Below, piece by piece: positions 9,235 through 17,812 of a stretch of DNA of 64,000 bases; positions within the stretch are counted from its first letter, which is position 1; the number at the start of each line of letters is the position of its first letter. A program made the translations under genes and the position numbers. The DNA is from Bacillus sp. SORGH_AS_0510 (lineage in GTDB: Bacteria; Bacillota; Bacilli; Bacillales; Cytobacillaceae): contig NZ_JAUTAU010000001.1 of the NCBI RefSeq assembly GCF_030818775.1, positions 4,528,001-4,592,000 on the forward strand, written 5' to 3'. The notes under the pieces are model-generated. The model made no database searches. It had not been told where the DNA came from and saw only the letters and a program-made list of their open reading frames with translations.

Positions 9235-10053
9235 TTAAGTCCTTCGCATATAGGCACGTACCGTAATTGGTGCAAAAATCCCCACTATTATGGCAGCTCC
9301 AATAAGAGAAATAGAAAAATCCCACCCAACGTTTCCATTGTTAACCAGTTCACGGACGGCAGTGATTAGATGTGAAAGCGGGTTAACCTTTACAACCCAC
9401 TGGAGCCAGTCAGGCATAGTATTGACCGGAACAAAGGCATTGGAAAGAAACGTGAGCGGAAATAGCACAAGCATCGATATCCCCTGAACACTTGAAGCTG
9501 TACGTGCAATCACACCGAAAAATGCAAAGATCCAGCTCATTGCCCACGAACAGACGATGACAAGAACTGCTGCAATGGCCACATTACCGAGTCCTCCGTC
9601 TGGCCGGTAGCCCATGATGTACCCCATAGTAAACGTAAGAACGGTCGCAATCGTATACCGTATCGTATCAGCCATAAGTGCTCCCGCCAAAGGAGAAATC
9701 CTTGCGATTGGAAGCGATTTGAATCGGTCGAATACACCCTTATCCATATCCTCACGTAACTGGACTCCTGTGACAATGGAAGTCGTAATCACCGTTTGAA
9801 CAAGGATACCCGGTATAATGACTGGCAAATAGTTCTTGACGTCTCCCGAAATGGCACCACCGAAGATATAAGTAAACATAAGAGTAAAGATAATCGGCTG
9901 GAGCGTAACATCGAATAATTGCTCAGGTGTTCGTCGAATCTTTAGCACACCTCGATAAGCCATAGTCAAAGAATTTCTCACCGACTGCCGAAAACTCGTA
10001 TGGTTTTTCAGCCGGCGTTCGGTAATGGGATTCATTGATGTAGTACTTTTCAT
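9235..10053 (-). CDS. ABC-2 type transporter permease, DrrB-like
   Basis: 272 residues, six predicted membrane helices, with the ABC-2 permease signature in its middle (EDMDKGVFDRFKSLPIAR) and the C-terminal NPLSHLITAVRELV motif of DrrB-like drug and glycolipid exporters. Its ATG overlaps the ATPase stop as ATGA, so the two are translationally coupled and form one exporter. The neighbouring divergent response regulator/kinase pair suggests inducible export. Substrate unknown; daunorubicin-type naming reflects family only. Confidence 0.9.
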   Translation of the reverse strand: MKSTTSMNPITERRLKNHTSFRQSVRNSLTMAYRGVLKIRRTPEQLFDVTLQPIIFTLMFTYIFGGAISGDVKNYLPVIIPGILVQTVITTSIVTGVQLREDMDKGVFDRFKSLPIARISPLAGALMADTIRYTIATVLTFTMGYIMGYRPDGGLGNVAIAAVLVIVCSWAMSWIFAFFGVIARTASSVQGISMLVLFPLTFLSNAFVPVNTMPDWLQWVVKVNPLSHLITAVRELVNNGNVGWDFSISLIGAAIIVGIFAPITVRAYMRRT

Positions 10054-11072
10054 CCTCTAACCTCCTCTAATTTATCAGGTGTGCTAGTGCCAGATGCCAT
10101 TTCCTTCGCTCCATGACCTGTGATCGTCAAGAAAACCTCATCAAGGGTCGGTTTTTGTACACTCAACTCTGCCAGATGGATTCCTCTTTCGCGAAGAGTA
10201 ATTAATAAATCAGTAACCTTATCGGCATCTGCCAGCGGGGCAATAATTTTCCCGCCTTCAGAAGACACATTAGACTTCGCCTTTAGTACTTGTTCAACAG
10301 TATGACGAGCAGTTTCAATATCGAGTGGATGTAGGAGCCTCAAGTGCAAAGATGAGCTGCCCACAGATCCTTTTAGTTCATCAACAGTACCTTCCGCAAC
10401 GACAATCCCTCGATCGATGACCGCAATCCTATCAGCAAGCTCATCTGCTTCCTGTAAGTATTGCGTTGTTAATAATACCGTTGACCCAGTATTCACTAAT
10501 CTGCGGATGGTCTCCCACATTTGATTTCGCGTGCGAGGGTCAAGCCCTGTGGTTGGCTCATCTAAAAAAATGAGCGGTGGCTGGGCAATAAGACTTGCTG
10601 CTAGATCAAGTCTGCGCCGCATACCGCCTGAAAAATTTTTCAACGGGCGCCGTGCTGCTTCTGTCAACCCAAACTCCTCCAATAACTCTGCTGCCTTTCT
10701 TTTTGATTCGGCACGCCCCAACCCAAGGAGCCTGGAGAAAATGACTAGATTCTCGGTCGCGCTTAGTGATTCATCAACTGAAGCATACTGACCAGTGACA
10801 CCAATCAACTGGCGCACGATCTGTGATTCCTTCACCACATCATGCCCAAAGATGCAGGCAGAACCTGCATCTGGTCGCAGTAAGGTAGCCAACATTCTAA
10901 TGGTGGTAGTCTTGCCTGCCCCATTCGGTCCTAGCAAGCCGTAAATAGTACCAGCGCGGACGTTCAAATTTACTCCATCCACTGCGCAATTTTCACCAAA
11001 ATTTTTTATGAGACCGTTAGCTTCAACGGCCCAATCCCCATTGTTAGGGCTTATTCGTTGTATTTGTTCCAT
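10050..11072 (-). CDS. ABC transporter ATP-binding protein, DrrA-like
   Basis: 340-residue cytoplasmic ATPase. Seen: Walker A GPNGAGKTT, the Q-loop region GQYASVDES, signature FSGGMRRRLD, Walker B LIFLDEPT and the switch region LLTTQYLQEADELA, then the C-terminal DrrA-type extension. The start at 11072 (MEQIQR) is preferred over the ATG six bases upstream because AGGAGGT lies 6 nt before 11072 and touches the upstream ATG. First gene of the two-gene exporter operon. Confidence 0.93.
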   Translation of the reverse strand: MEQIQRISPNNGDWAVEANGLIKNFGENCAVDGVNLNVRAGTIYGLLGPNGAGKTTTIRMLATLLRPDAGSACIFGHDVVKESQIVRQLIGVTGQYASVDESLSATENLVIFSRLLGLGRAESKRKAAELLEEFGLTEAARRPLKNFSGGMRRRLDLAASLIAQPPLIFLDEPTTGLDPRTRNQMWETIRRLVNTGSTVLLTTQYLQEADELADRIAVIDRGIVVAEGTVDELKGSVGSSSLHLRLLHPLDIETARHTVEQVLKAKSNVSSEGGKIIAPLADADKVTDLLITLRERGIHLAELSVQKPTLDEVFLTITGHGAKEMASGTSTPDKLEEVRG

Positions 11073-11116
11073 TTTCATACCTCCTCTGTAACTAAATCAG
11101 ATAGTAACAAGGTTTT

Positions 11117-11179
11117 ATGAACTGAATATGAACTTCTCATTCTTTCGCTTTTTACCTTTTTTGTTCATATTAAGTTCAT
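11117..11179. promoter_or_regulatory. Candidate response-regulator binding sites between exporter and two-component system
   Basis: Two tandem half-site pairs face each other: ATGAAC-N5-ATGAAC at 11117-11133 and GTTCAT-N5-GTTCAT at 11163-11179. The 11-bp period within each pair is what OmpR/PhoB-family regulators bind. They sit between the divergent ABC operon and the regulator gene, so one protein could control both directions. Confidence 0.65.
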
Positions 11180-11248
11180 CTAGAAGGAGTATGCTAAAAC
11201 AAACGTGAATAATTTTAATCAAACATTACAGGAAAAGGATTGAACGTT

Positions 11249-11929
11249 ATGACTAAAATATTAATAGTAGATGACGACCCTCATATTCGAAAATTGATTC
11301 GCGTCATCCTGTCCGCAGAAGGTTTCTCCATTTTAGAGTCGGAGGATGGAAAAGACGCATTATCCTTGCTTGATTCCGAACGGGTCGATCTTATTATTCT
11401 AGATATCATGATGCCAAACATGGATGGCTGGGACCTATGCGAGAATATAAGAAAGTTTCATTCTGATTCTCTTCCTATCTTAATGCTGACGGCTATGGGA
11501 GAAACCACACAGAAAGTCAAAGGCTTTGATCTTGGGGCAGATGACTATCTTGTCAAACCATTTCATCCCGCTGAGTTGATTGCTAGAATAAAAGCACTAT
11601 TCAAAAGGTATCAGATTATCCATTCAAATAAGGTGAGTATCGGGAGTGTGGAGCTCAATCGCTTAACACACCAAGTAGTGAATGGATTGAATGAAATCAC
11701 CTTACCACTTAAGGAATTTGATCTCCTGTATAAGTTAGCAGCATATCCTAATAAAACCTTTTCAAGAGAACAGTTGATTGAAGATATTTGGGGATATGAT
11801 TACGAAGGGGATGAGCGAACCGTGGATGTTCACATAAAACGGCTTCGTCATCGTTTTTCAGAGGAGAGCTGCCCTTTTAAAATTACTACTATACGAGGGC
11901 TCGGTTATCGTTTAGAGGTGAAAAAATGA
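11249..11929 (+). CDS. OmpR/PhoB-family response regulator
   Basis: 226 residues. Receiver domain 1-120 with acidic pocket DDD, phospho-acceptor Asp52 in LIILDIMMP, conserved Thr in LTAMGE and Lys in YLVKPF; then a winged-helix DNA-binding domain with the RTVDVHIKRLRHRF recognition helix. ATG 11249 is chosen with AAAGGA 9 nt upstream; a TTG three codons earlier is possible. The stop overlaps the kinase start (ATGA). It probably controls the divergent DrrAB-like exporter through the direct repeats between them. Confidence 0.93.
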   Translation: MTKILIVDDDPHIRKLIRVILSAEGFSILESEDGKDALSLLDSERVDLIILDIMMPNMDGWDLCENIRKFHSDSLPILMLTAMGETTQKVKGFDLGADDYLVKPFHPAELIARIKALFKRYQIIHSNKVSIGSVELNRLTHQVVNGLNEITLPLKEFDLLYKLAAYPNKTFSREQLIEDIWGYDYEGDERTVDVHIKRLRHRFSEESCPFKITTIRGLGYRLEVKK

Positions 11930-12981
11930 AAATCAAAAGGATTTTAACCAAAAGTGGTGAGGTTATTGCTGTGGTCCTTTTATTGTTTCTATGCTGGACA
12001 GCAGCTTTTTTCATCACTCCTTGGCTTTTCCGTATTTTTTCAATTTCAAACTATTGGAAACAAATTATCGATTCCTTTTTTGGATTTTTCTTCTTTGGCC
12101 TACTCATGTTTGGCATTTCTAAAATTAGATTTTTTCGAGAAAAGCAAAGTCTCTTCTTCCGTCCCATGATTGATGCCATGAAAAATATGGCACAAGGGAA
12201 TTTTAATATTGATCTTTCTTCCTACAAAGAAGAATTTGGAAATCGTAATCATCCTTTTAATGAAATAGTTGAAAGTATAACTCATATGGCAAAAGAACTC
12301 GGAGAAATGGAACAAATGCGCCAAGAATTCATTTCCAACGTTTCTCATGAAATCCAATCACCGCTGACATCCATTGCCGGATTTGCTCATGCTTTAAAAA
12401 ATGAACATTTACCTGCTGCCGAACGAGGACAGTATTTAGAAATAATTGAGGTGGAAAGTATGCGGCTTTCAAAGTTAAGTGAAAATCTGCTGAAACTGAC
12501 CTCATTAGAGTCCGATCATCCGCCATTCGAGCCCAAGACCTATCGATTAGATCAACAAGTACGCAGGGTGATTCTTTCGAATGAACCACAATGGAGAAAT
12601 AAAAACCTTGAACTGGATATTTCGCTAGATAATGTAACCATAAATGCGGATGAAGAACTGCTGAATCAGGTGTGGATTAATTTAATCCACAACAGCATTA
12701 AATTTACACCCGATCACGGAAAAATAAGTGTGTCCTTAATTAAAAATGATAGTGAAAAGATTGAAGTAGTCATTAAAGATACAGGGATTGGTATGACTAA
12801 AGAAGTTCAAATGCATATATTCGAACGATTCTATAAGGCAGACCCATCAAGGAACCGATCATCTGGCGGGAGCGGCTTAGGTCTTTCCATAGTAAAGAAG
12901 ATCATTGTAATGCATAACGGGGATATACAGGTGGAAAGTACACCTAACGAAGGTACGGAAATAAAAGTGATATTACCATAA
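11926..12981 (+). CDS. Sensor histidine kinase with two short-loop membrane helices
   Basis: 351 residues. Two membrane helices (about 13-35 and 45-66) are joined by only a short extracellular loop, followed by a HAMP-like segment, DHp box SHEIQSP with His141, and an HATPase domain with N box NLIHNSIKF, DTGIGM and GGSGLGLSIV. The tiny loop resembles intramembrane-sensing kinases that watch the membrane or an adjacent transporter. Coupled to the response regulator by an ATGA overlap. Confidence 0.92.
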   Translation: MKIKRILTKSGEVIAVVLLLFLCWTAAFFITPWLFRIFSISNYWKQIIDSFFGFFFFGLLMFGISKIRFFREKQSLFFRPMIDAMKNMAQGNFNIDLSSYKEEFGNRNHPFNEIVESITHMAKELGEMEQMRQEFISNVSHEIQSPLTSIAGFAHALKNEHLPAAERGQYLEIIEVESMRLSKLSENLLKLTSLESDHPPFEPKTYRLDQQVRRVILSNEPQWRNKNLELDISLDNVTINADEELLNQVWINLIHNSIKFTPDHGKISVSLIKNDSEKIEVVIKDTGIGMTKEVQMHIFERFYKADPSRNRSSGGSGLGLSIVKKIIVMHNGDIQVESTPNEGTEIKVILP

Positions 12982-12984
12982 CTA

Positions 12985-13022
12985 AAACAACCTGTCTCTG
13001 AAAATTAGAGACAGGTTGTTTT
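12985..13022. terminator. Bidirectional terminator
   Basis: Perfect 15-bp arms AAACAACCTGTCTCT/AGAGACAGGTTGTTT between the kinase gene (+) and the small membrane gene (-), with T tracts on both exits. Confidence 0.88.
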
Positions 13023-13300
13023 CAGTTATTCATTACCATAAAACCCATAAAAACAATAATCCATAACAATGGAACCAAATTAATCATGATGGCAAAGCGT
13101 TTCTTTTTCACCCTAAAGACCCAAGCTATAATTGAACCTACAATTACCGCCACTGGATATAGAGAAATAGCTAGCACAAATGAACTATTTGCTAGATTCA
13201 CTCCGCTGTCGAAACTCATAAACGATAGTCCCCAAATGATGAACCAAGGAATAAGAGAGAGTGCAAATAGGATTTGGCTAATGATTAGATATAGTTTCAT
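13022..13300 (-). CDS. Small three-helix membrane protein, unknown
   Basis: 92 residues with three hydrophobic segments and a basic cluster (RVKKKR) between the second and third. AAAGGAGG stands 5 nt before the ATG, which makes it a convincing gene. It is convergent to the two-component system and its stop codon lies inside the shared terminator. No family recognised. Confidence 0.72.
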   Translation of the reverse strand: MKLYLIISQILFALSLIPWFIIWGLSFMSFDSGVNLANSSFVLAISLYPVAVIVGSIIAWVFRVKKKRFAIMINLVPLLWIIVFMGFMVMNN

Positions 13301-13463
13301 ATATTCCTCCTTTGGTTTTGCTTCTTACATTTAATCATATGATTTTACAACAATAAAAAAAACTCTATTGATTGAAACTGTTAACAGAATATTCATTTTC
13401 GTATAACCAAATATCGTAAATTTTTTATAAAATAAGCTTATAGATAAAGAAAGGATGTGGCTT

Positions 13464-14372
13464 ATGATACTTAAAAATCTAGTAGAACCAGATGAGTTAT
13501 TGATTATGCGGTATTTAAACACACGGATGGAGTTAACGGAAGATGAAAGATTTTACTATTCAAACCTTGAAAAGGGCTTTGAAGGAGAAAAGAAATTTGA
13601 CCAAATGATAGAATGCCTTAAAGAAGAAAGATTTATTATTAACAGCTTGCTTCTAAAGGTAAATAACTCCCATTTTCAAATTGATAAATTGATTATTTCA
13701 CAAGGAGTTATTCATCTATTGGATATTAAAAATTTTCTAGGTGATTTTTACATGAAAGATAATAAATTCATTGCAGTGAAAACGGATCGAGAATGGAAGA
13801 ATCCTTTCGACCAGTTAAAAAGGAGTACGCATCTATTCCGGCAACTGCTTCAAAACCTCAAACTAAACTACCTTGTTGAGCCCCTCGTGATCTTCATCAA
13901 TCCTGAATTCACCTTATACGAAGCCCCCATGGACCTTCCTGCTATTTTTCCTACACAGGTAAATGGATTTTTGAAAAATATGAATAGCATATCTTCAAGA
14001 TTGAATGACGGGCATAAGAAATTAGCCCAACAACTACTCTCCTTACATCAAACTAAGAATCTATATGCTATTCTACCAAATTATGTCTATGACCAACAGC
14101 AAAAAGGAATGTATTGTGGTTTTTGCTATTCCTTTCAGCTTTCTAAATCATACGATGAACTTGTATGCGGAAAGTGTGGAGGACACGAAAAGATCGAACT
14201 AGCTATTTTAAGGCATGTGAAGGAGTATCAGCTGCTATTTCCGGAACGAAAAGTTACTACCCAAAGCATCTATGAGTGGTGTAATGGAGAAGTAAGTAGA
14301 CGAACTTTTGGTAGGGTTTTGAAGAAGCATTTAACGATTGTTGGCAGTACGAGTGATACCTTTTATAAATAA
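13464..14372 (+). CDS. NERD domain protein with C-terminal zinc ribbon
   Basis: 302 residues. The N-terminal half has a nuclease-related (NERD) fold: GFEGEKKFDQMI, IDKLIIS, LLDIKNFLGDF, where the acidic/Lys core resembles PD-(D/E)XK enzymes. Near residue 215 comes a zinc-ribbon-like pair CGFC...CGKC, then a winged-helix-like end. ATG 13464 is chosen because AAAGG is well spaced to it and touches the ATG at 13455. Cytoplasmic; NERD proteins are suspected to process DNA or RNA, without firm proof. Followed by the first 52-bp repeat array. Confidence 0.85.
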   Translation: MILKNLVEPDELLIMRYLNTRMELTEDERFYYSNLEKGFEGEKKFDQMIECLKEERFIINSLLLKVNNSHFQIDKLIISQGVIHLLDIKNFLGDFYMKDNKFIAVKTDREWKNPFDQLKRSTHLFRQLLQNLKLNYLVEPLVIFINPEFTLYEAPMDLPAIFPTQVNGFLKNMNSISSRLNDGHKKLAQQLLSLHQTKNLYAILPNYVYDQQQKGMYCGFCYSFQLSKSYDELVCGKCGGHEKIELAILRHVKEYQLLFPERKVTTQSIYEWCNGEVSRRTFGRVLKKHLTIVGSTSDTFYK

Positions 14373-14414
14373 AATCTAGACTATAATGATGATTATTAAT
14401 GCTCAAGGCTGTTG

Positions 14415-15090
14415 CCTTCTGACAGTGTTGGCGGCTTTTCAATTGACTCTGTCAGAAGTTGGATTGCCTTCTGACAATGTTGATGGCTTCTTCTTCGACC
14501 TTGTCAGAAGTTGCCTTACCTTCTGACAAGGTTGATGCCTTTTTCTCTGACTCTGTCAGAAGTTGCTTTACCTTCTGACAAGGTTGCTCGCTTTTCCTTC
14601 GACTCTGTCAGAAGTTGGATTGCCTTCTGACAAGGTTGCTCGCTTTTCCTTCGACTCTGTCAGAAGTTGGATTGCCTTCTGACAAGGTTGATGGCTTTTC
14701 CTTCGACCTTGTCAGAAGTTGCCTTACCTTCTGACAAGGTTGATGCCTTTTTCTCTGACTCTGTCAGAAGTTGGATTGCCTTCTGACAATGTTGATGGCT
14801 TCTTCTTCGACCTTGTCAGAAGTTGCCTTACCTTCTGACAAGGTTGATGCCTTTTTCTCTGACTCTGTCAGAAGTTGCCCTGCCTTCTGACAATGTTGCC
14901 CACTTTTCCTTCGACTCTGTCCTAAGTTGGACTGTCTTCTGACAATGTTGATGACTTTTTCTCTAACTCTGTCAGAAGTTGCCCTGCCTTCTGACAATGT
15001 TGATGACTTTTTCTCTAACTCAGTCAGAAGTTGCCCTGCCTTCTGACAATGCCGAAGACTTATCCTCTGACTCTGTCAGAAGTTCATCCA
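14415..15090. repeat. Array A: thirteen 52-bp tandem repeats with inverted arms
   Basis: Thirteen units start at 14415 and then every 52 bp to 15039, with no length change. Each begins CCTTCTGACA and ends TGTCAGAAGTTG, so arms CTTCTGACA/TGTCAGAAG recur within and across units around a pyrimidine-rich core. A 52-bp unit changes reading frame each time, so it is not coding. It fills the convergent gap between the NERD gene and the coiled-coil gene. Confidence 0.95.
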
Positions 15091-15139
15091 CCATCGGACT
15101 GCCCACACTATTTCACCAACCAATGTACAAGTATCTACT

Positions 15140-16078
15140 CTACACCCCCTCCACAATCCCCCGTTTCTCCCGTACAACTCCAGCTAATTCTATCTTCTTC
15201 TCTTCCATTTGCGTCTCTAATCTTCCCAAAATAGCTTTCACCTTCGCTAAGTGACCCTGCGCTTGATCCAACGAATCACGTATCTTTCCTTGGACCATAT
15301 AATCCGCGATAAAACCATCAAAGAAGAAGTCAGCGAATTTTAGCATCCCAGAGATATTGATATCAACGAGCACCGTATCTTGAACATCCAATAACTCTTT
15401 TTGGAATTGCCGCATACGAGACTGTGCTTGATGAAGGTACTCCTCCGCCTCATCAATTTTTTGATGCTTGACCATCCCCGCGATAGTTCCGCCGCCAAAT
15501 AAATCCCATGTTCCCCAGCCTTCAGCTTTCTCAAGTGAACTTACAGCATCCGCAAGCGCATCCTCCACACTCAATCCAGCCCGAATTGCTTCTTCTAATT
15601 CCTTTATATTTGCTTTTAAAGCCCCCTCCCGCTCACTCAAGTGGAACACTTTTGCCGCATAAGGGGAAGAACTTGTTTTGATCAGCTCCTCTTTCTGCAA
15701 TAATAGCTGCTGATACTCCGCTTCAACCGTTTCTAAGTTTTTCAAATTAACTTGGATTACACGCACCGCTTCATCAATTTCCTTATTGGTTTTCATCGCT
15801 TCCTCAAGCCTATGCTGAGCGACCATCATTTCCTGCTTTTCTTTTGACAGTTTCTCTTCCTTTTTCCCTGATAAAGTGGCAATAAGGTTGGTAAGACCGA
15901 ATCGCTCGAGCTTCTCCACATCCTCTTGCTCTGAATAAAACCGAAACTGTAGCTGCTCAAGCGTTTCCTTAATTGGTTCTAACTCCCTCTCATAGTCAGC
16001 CAGTTGCGCTTGAAATTTATCTCTCTTCCGTAATTCTTCCTGAATCCCTACGAGCTTCGCATTTATTTCTGCAAACAT
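15140..16078 (-). CDS. Long coiled-coil protein with a central Gly-rich insert, unknown
   Basis: 312 residues, dominated by charged heptad-rich helices (about 1-150 and 260-305). A conserved-looking non-coiled centre reads EGWGTWDLFGGGTIAGMVKH (about 190-210), followed by a more hydrophobic stretch around FADFFFDGFIADYMVQG. No signal peptide. The start at 16078 has GGGGG about 7 nt upstream; an ATG six bases earlier touches it. I know no assigned function; the central motif could bind membrane or a partner. It lies between array A and the divergent TPR regulator. Confidence 0.75.
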   Translation of the reverse strand: MFAEINAKLVGIQEELRKRDKFQAQLADYERELEPIKETLEQLQFRFYSEQEDVEKLERFGLTNLIATLSGKKEEKLSKEKQEMMVAQHRLEEAMKTNKEIDEAVRVIQVNLKNLETVEAEYQQLLLQKEELIKTSSSPYAAKVFHLSEREGALKANIKELEEAIRAGLSVEDALADAVSSLEKAEGWGTWDLFGGGTIAGMVKHQKIDEAEEYLHQAQSRMRQFQKELLDVQDTVLVDINISGMLKFADFFFDGFIADYMVQGKIRDSLDQAQGHLAKVKAILGRLETQMEEKKIELAGVVREKRGIVEGV

Positions 16079-16267
16079 CAACATTCCCCCAAAATGGTTT
16101 TTATATCTTTTACGCAGAAAAATGGAAAAAGTTTCATTTTAAGAGTGTAATAGGACTCTTCCTAATTAAGAAAATAATCCCTATGACTTAATTACTATTA
16201 TGTTAAAAGTAGTTAAACTAAGAGGGAGTCCTTTATTTCTTTTTTTACAAGAGAGTGGGTTGATACG

Positions 16268-17575
16268 ATGTCTATTGGAAAAGTAATTTACTATCATCGA
16301 AGAAAGCAAAATAAGACACAAGAACAGCTTTGCCAAGGTATTTGCTCCGTAACACACTTAAGTAAAATAGAGAACAATGTGAAAGACGCCAATCCGAAAA
16401 CATTAAAGCTATTATGTGAAAGATTGCAGATTTCTTTGGATGAAGAAAACAAAAAGAATGAGCTCATTAGACAGAAGTTGGATTTGTTTTATGAGTCCAT
16501 CGAACGACTGCACCAAGAGAAGGCAACTGCGTTATACAAAGAATTGCAGGAGTATAAGGAATATGCTCATTGTTCGGACATGATTTATTTATTTGAATTA
16601 TACATGCTCCGTTATTACCTTTCTCTAGAAGACTTTCGAGCCTTTGAAAAGTCCTCAGCAGGCATCCATAGGTATGCTTCCAAGTTTTCAGCCTTTGAGT
16701 CCTATGTTTGGGATTTACTCCAGGGCATCTACTATGGAAAAATAGAACAATATCCCAAGGCGCTTCTCTATCTTTCTCGAATTGAAGGACAGGCAGACCA
16801 GTACCAAACAAAAATTTCTGAGTATTATTATTTTCGCTCGGCCTTACACGGGCATTTATGCCACTACTCTTTATCCATTCATTATGCCTATAAAGCATTG
16901 CAAGTTTTTCAACATACAAACAATTTTCTACGAATCGTTTATATTAAAATGATTTTGGCCGTTAATTTTATCTATATTGGTGAGTTTGAAAAAGGCAGAG
17001 AAATTCTTCTTCAGATTTTAACAGAGGCAGATATGCTTAAGGATAACGAAACAATGGCTCTATCCCTGCATAATCTCGGTTTTTTATATTATAGACAAGG
17101 GGTTCTCGAAGAAGCGGTAAAATATTATACCCAAGCGCTACAGTTCAAAGAGATGCACTCCTCATCATATTACATCACGATTTCATACCTTGCGGAGGCG
17201 CTTATTGCCCATTCAAAAAATGAGACAGCGATGGAGCTTTTAAAAATTTCTTTAGCTTCCATAAAGGATCAACGGTCGCCACGCTATATTGAATTGAACA
17301 TCCTCTATTTAGAAGCAGCTGGCCAGAAAAAGCTGCTGATCCAATATCTGATAAAATATGGCCTGGCCATTATTGAAGAACACATGCCTACTGATAGGGG
17401 AAGTAAATATTTACAAATGATTGCTGCTTATTACGAAGAAAAACAGGACTTCCGCTCGGCCAATCACTATCTTCGAATTGCTAACCAGCACCTCAAGAAT
17501 CAGCTATTCAACATTGGATCACCCGTTGAACTAAAAAAAACGAATGTACATAACGACCCAAATAAAAGAGATTAA
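16268..17575 (+). CDS. XRE-type HTH regulator with TPR domain (RNPP-like)
   Basis: 435 residues. An N-terminal helix-turn-helix (about 7-60: IGKVIYYHRRKQNKTQEQL, THLSKIE) is followed by about eight TPR-like helical repeats, e.g. ALSLHNLGFLYYRQG and EAVKYYTQALQF. This is the architecture of RNPP regulators (PlcR, NprR, Rgg-like), which sense secreted peptides through the TPR groove. A large secreted protease gene follows directly, recalling NprR next to a neutral protease. I found no convincing pheromone ORF: the stop is followed at once by a terminator. Peptide sensing is therefore inference. Confidence 0.85.
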   Translation: MSIGKVIYYHRRKQNKTQEQLCQGICSVTHLSKIENNVKDANPKTLKLLCERLQISLDEENKKNELIRQKLDLFYESIERLHQEKATALYKELQEYKEYAHCSDMIYLFELYMLRYYLSLEDFRAFEKSSAGIHRYASKFSAFESYVWDLLQGIYYGKIEQYPKALLYLSRIEGQADQYQTKISEYYYFRSALHGHLCHYSLSIHYAYKALQVFQHTNNFLRIVYIKMILAVNFIYIGEFEKGREILLQILTEADMLKDNETMALSLHNLGFLYYRQGVLEEAVKYYTQALQFKEMHSSSYYITISYLAEALIAHSKNETAMELLKISLASIKDQRSPRYIELNILYLEAAGQKKLLIQYLIKYGLAIIEEHMPTDRGSKYLQMIAAYYEEKQDFRSANHYLRIANQHLKNQLFNIGSPVELKKTNVHNDPNKRD

Positions 17576-17577
17576 CA

Positions 17578-17608
17578 GGATAATTGCTTAAAGCAATTGT
17601 CCTTTTTT
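17578..17608 (+). terminator. Terminator of the TPR regulator
   Basis: GGAtAATTGCTT pairs with AAGCAATTgTCC and is followed by TTTTTT, starting 3 nt after the stop codon. Confidence 0.85.
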
Positions 17609-17621
17609 GTCGATTACATGA

Positions 17622-17740
17622 AATTGTCCCAAGTAATAGATTTAGATAAACCCGCCGTTTTCAACCATTATTCACTCTATTTTCTACCTTTGTGGTTCTT
17701 CATCCCCCTATCAAAAGTAATAATTGTCCCAATTAACAGA
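17622..17740. promoter_or_regulatory. Direct repeats upstream of the S8 protease
   Basis: AATTGTCCCAA-gTAAtAGA at 17622-17640 and AATTGTCCCAA-tTAAcAGA at 17722-17740, exactly 100 bp apart. The second copy covers the -35 box of the protease promoter. Candidate operator for the neighbouring regulator. Confidence 0.5.
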
Positions 17741-17761
17741 CTATTTAATTCCCTCTATACT
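17733..17761 (+). promoter_or_regulatory. Sigma-A promoter of the S8 protease
   Basis: TTAACA, 17-bp spacer, TATACT, about 50 bp before the start codon. Confidence 0.6.
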
Positions 17762-17812
17762 TTTAAAGTAGTAAGAGAATGCAAGATTTTTTAATAGTAA
17801 AGGAGAATGTGC

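Noticed and set aside
14764..14997. 77-codon ORF inside array A
   Set aside because: It is a reading through 52-bp repeats that shift frame each unit, with no ribosome site; the ORF at 22107-22310 in array B is rejected for the same reason.
14415..15090. Array A as a CRISPR locus
   Set aside because: The whole 52-bp unit is conserved; there are no unique spacers and no cas genes nearby. The same holds for arrays B and C.
17597..17794. 65-codon ORF between TPR regulator and protease as a pheromone gene
   Set aside because: It begins at a TTG inside the terminator hairpin, has no ribosome site, and covers the protease promoter and direct repeats.
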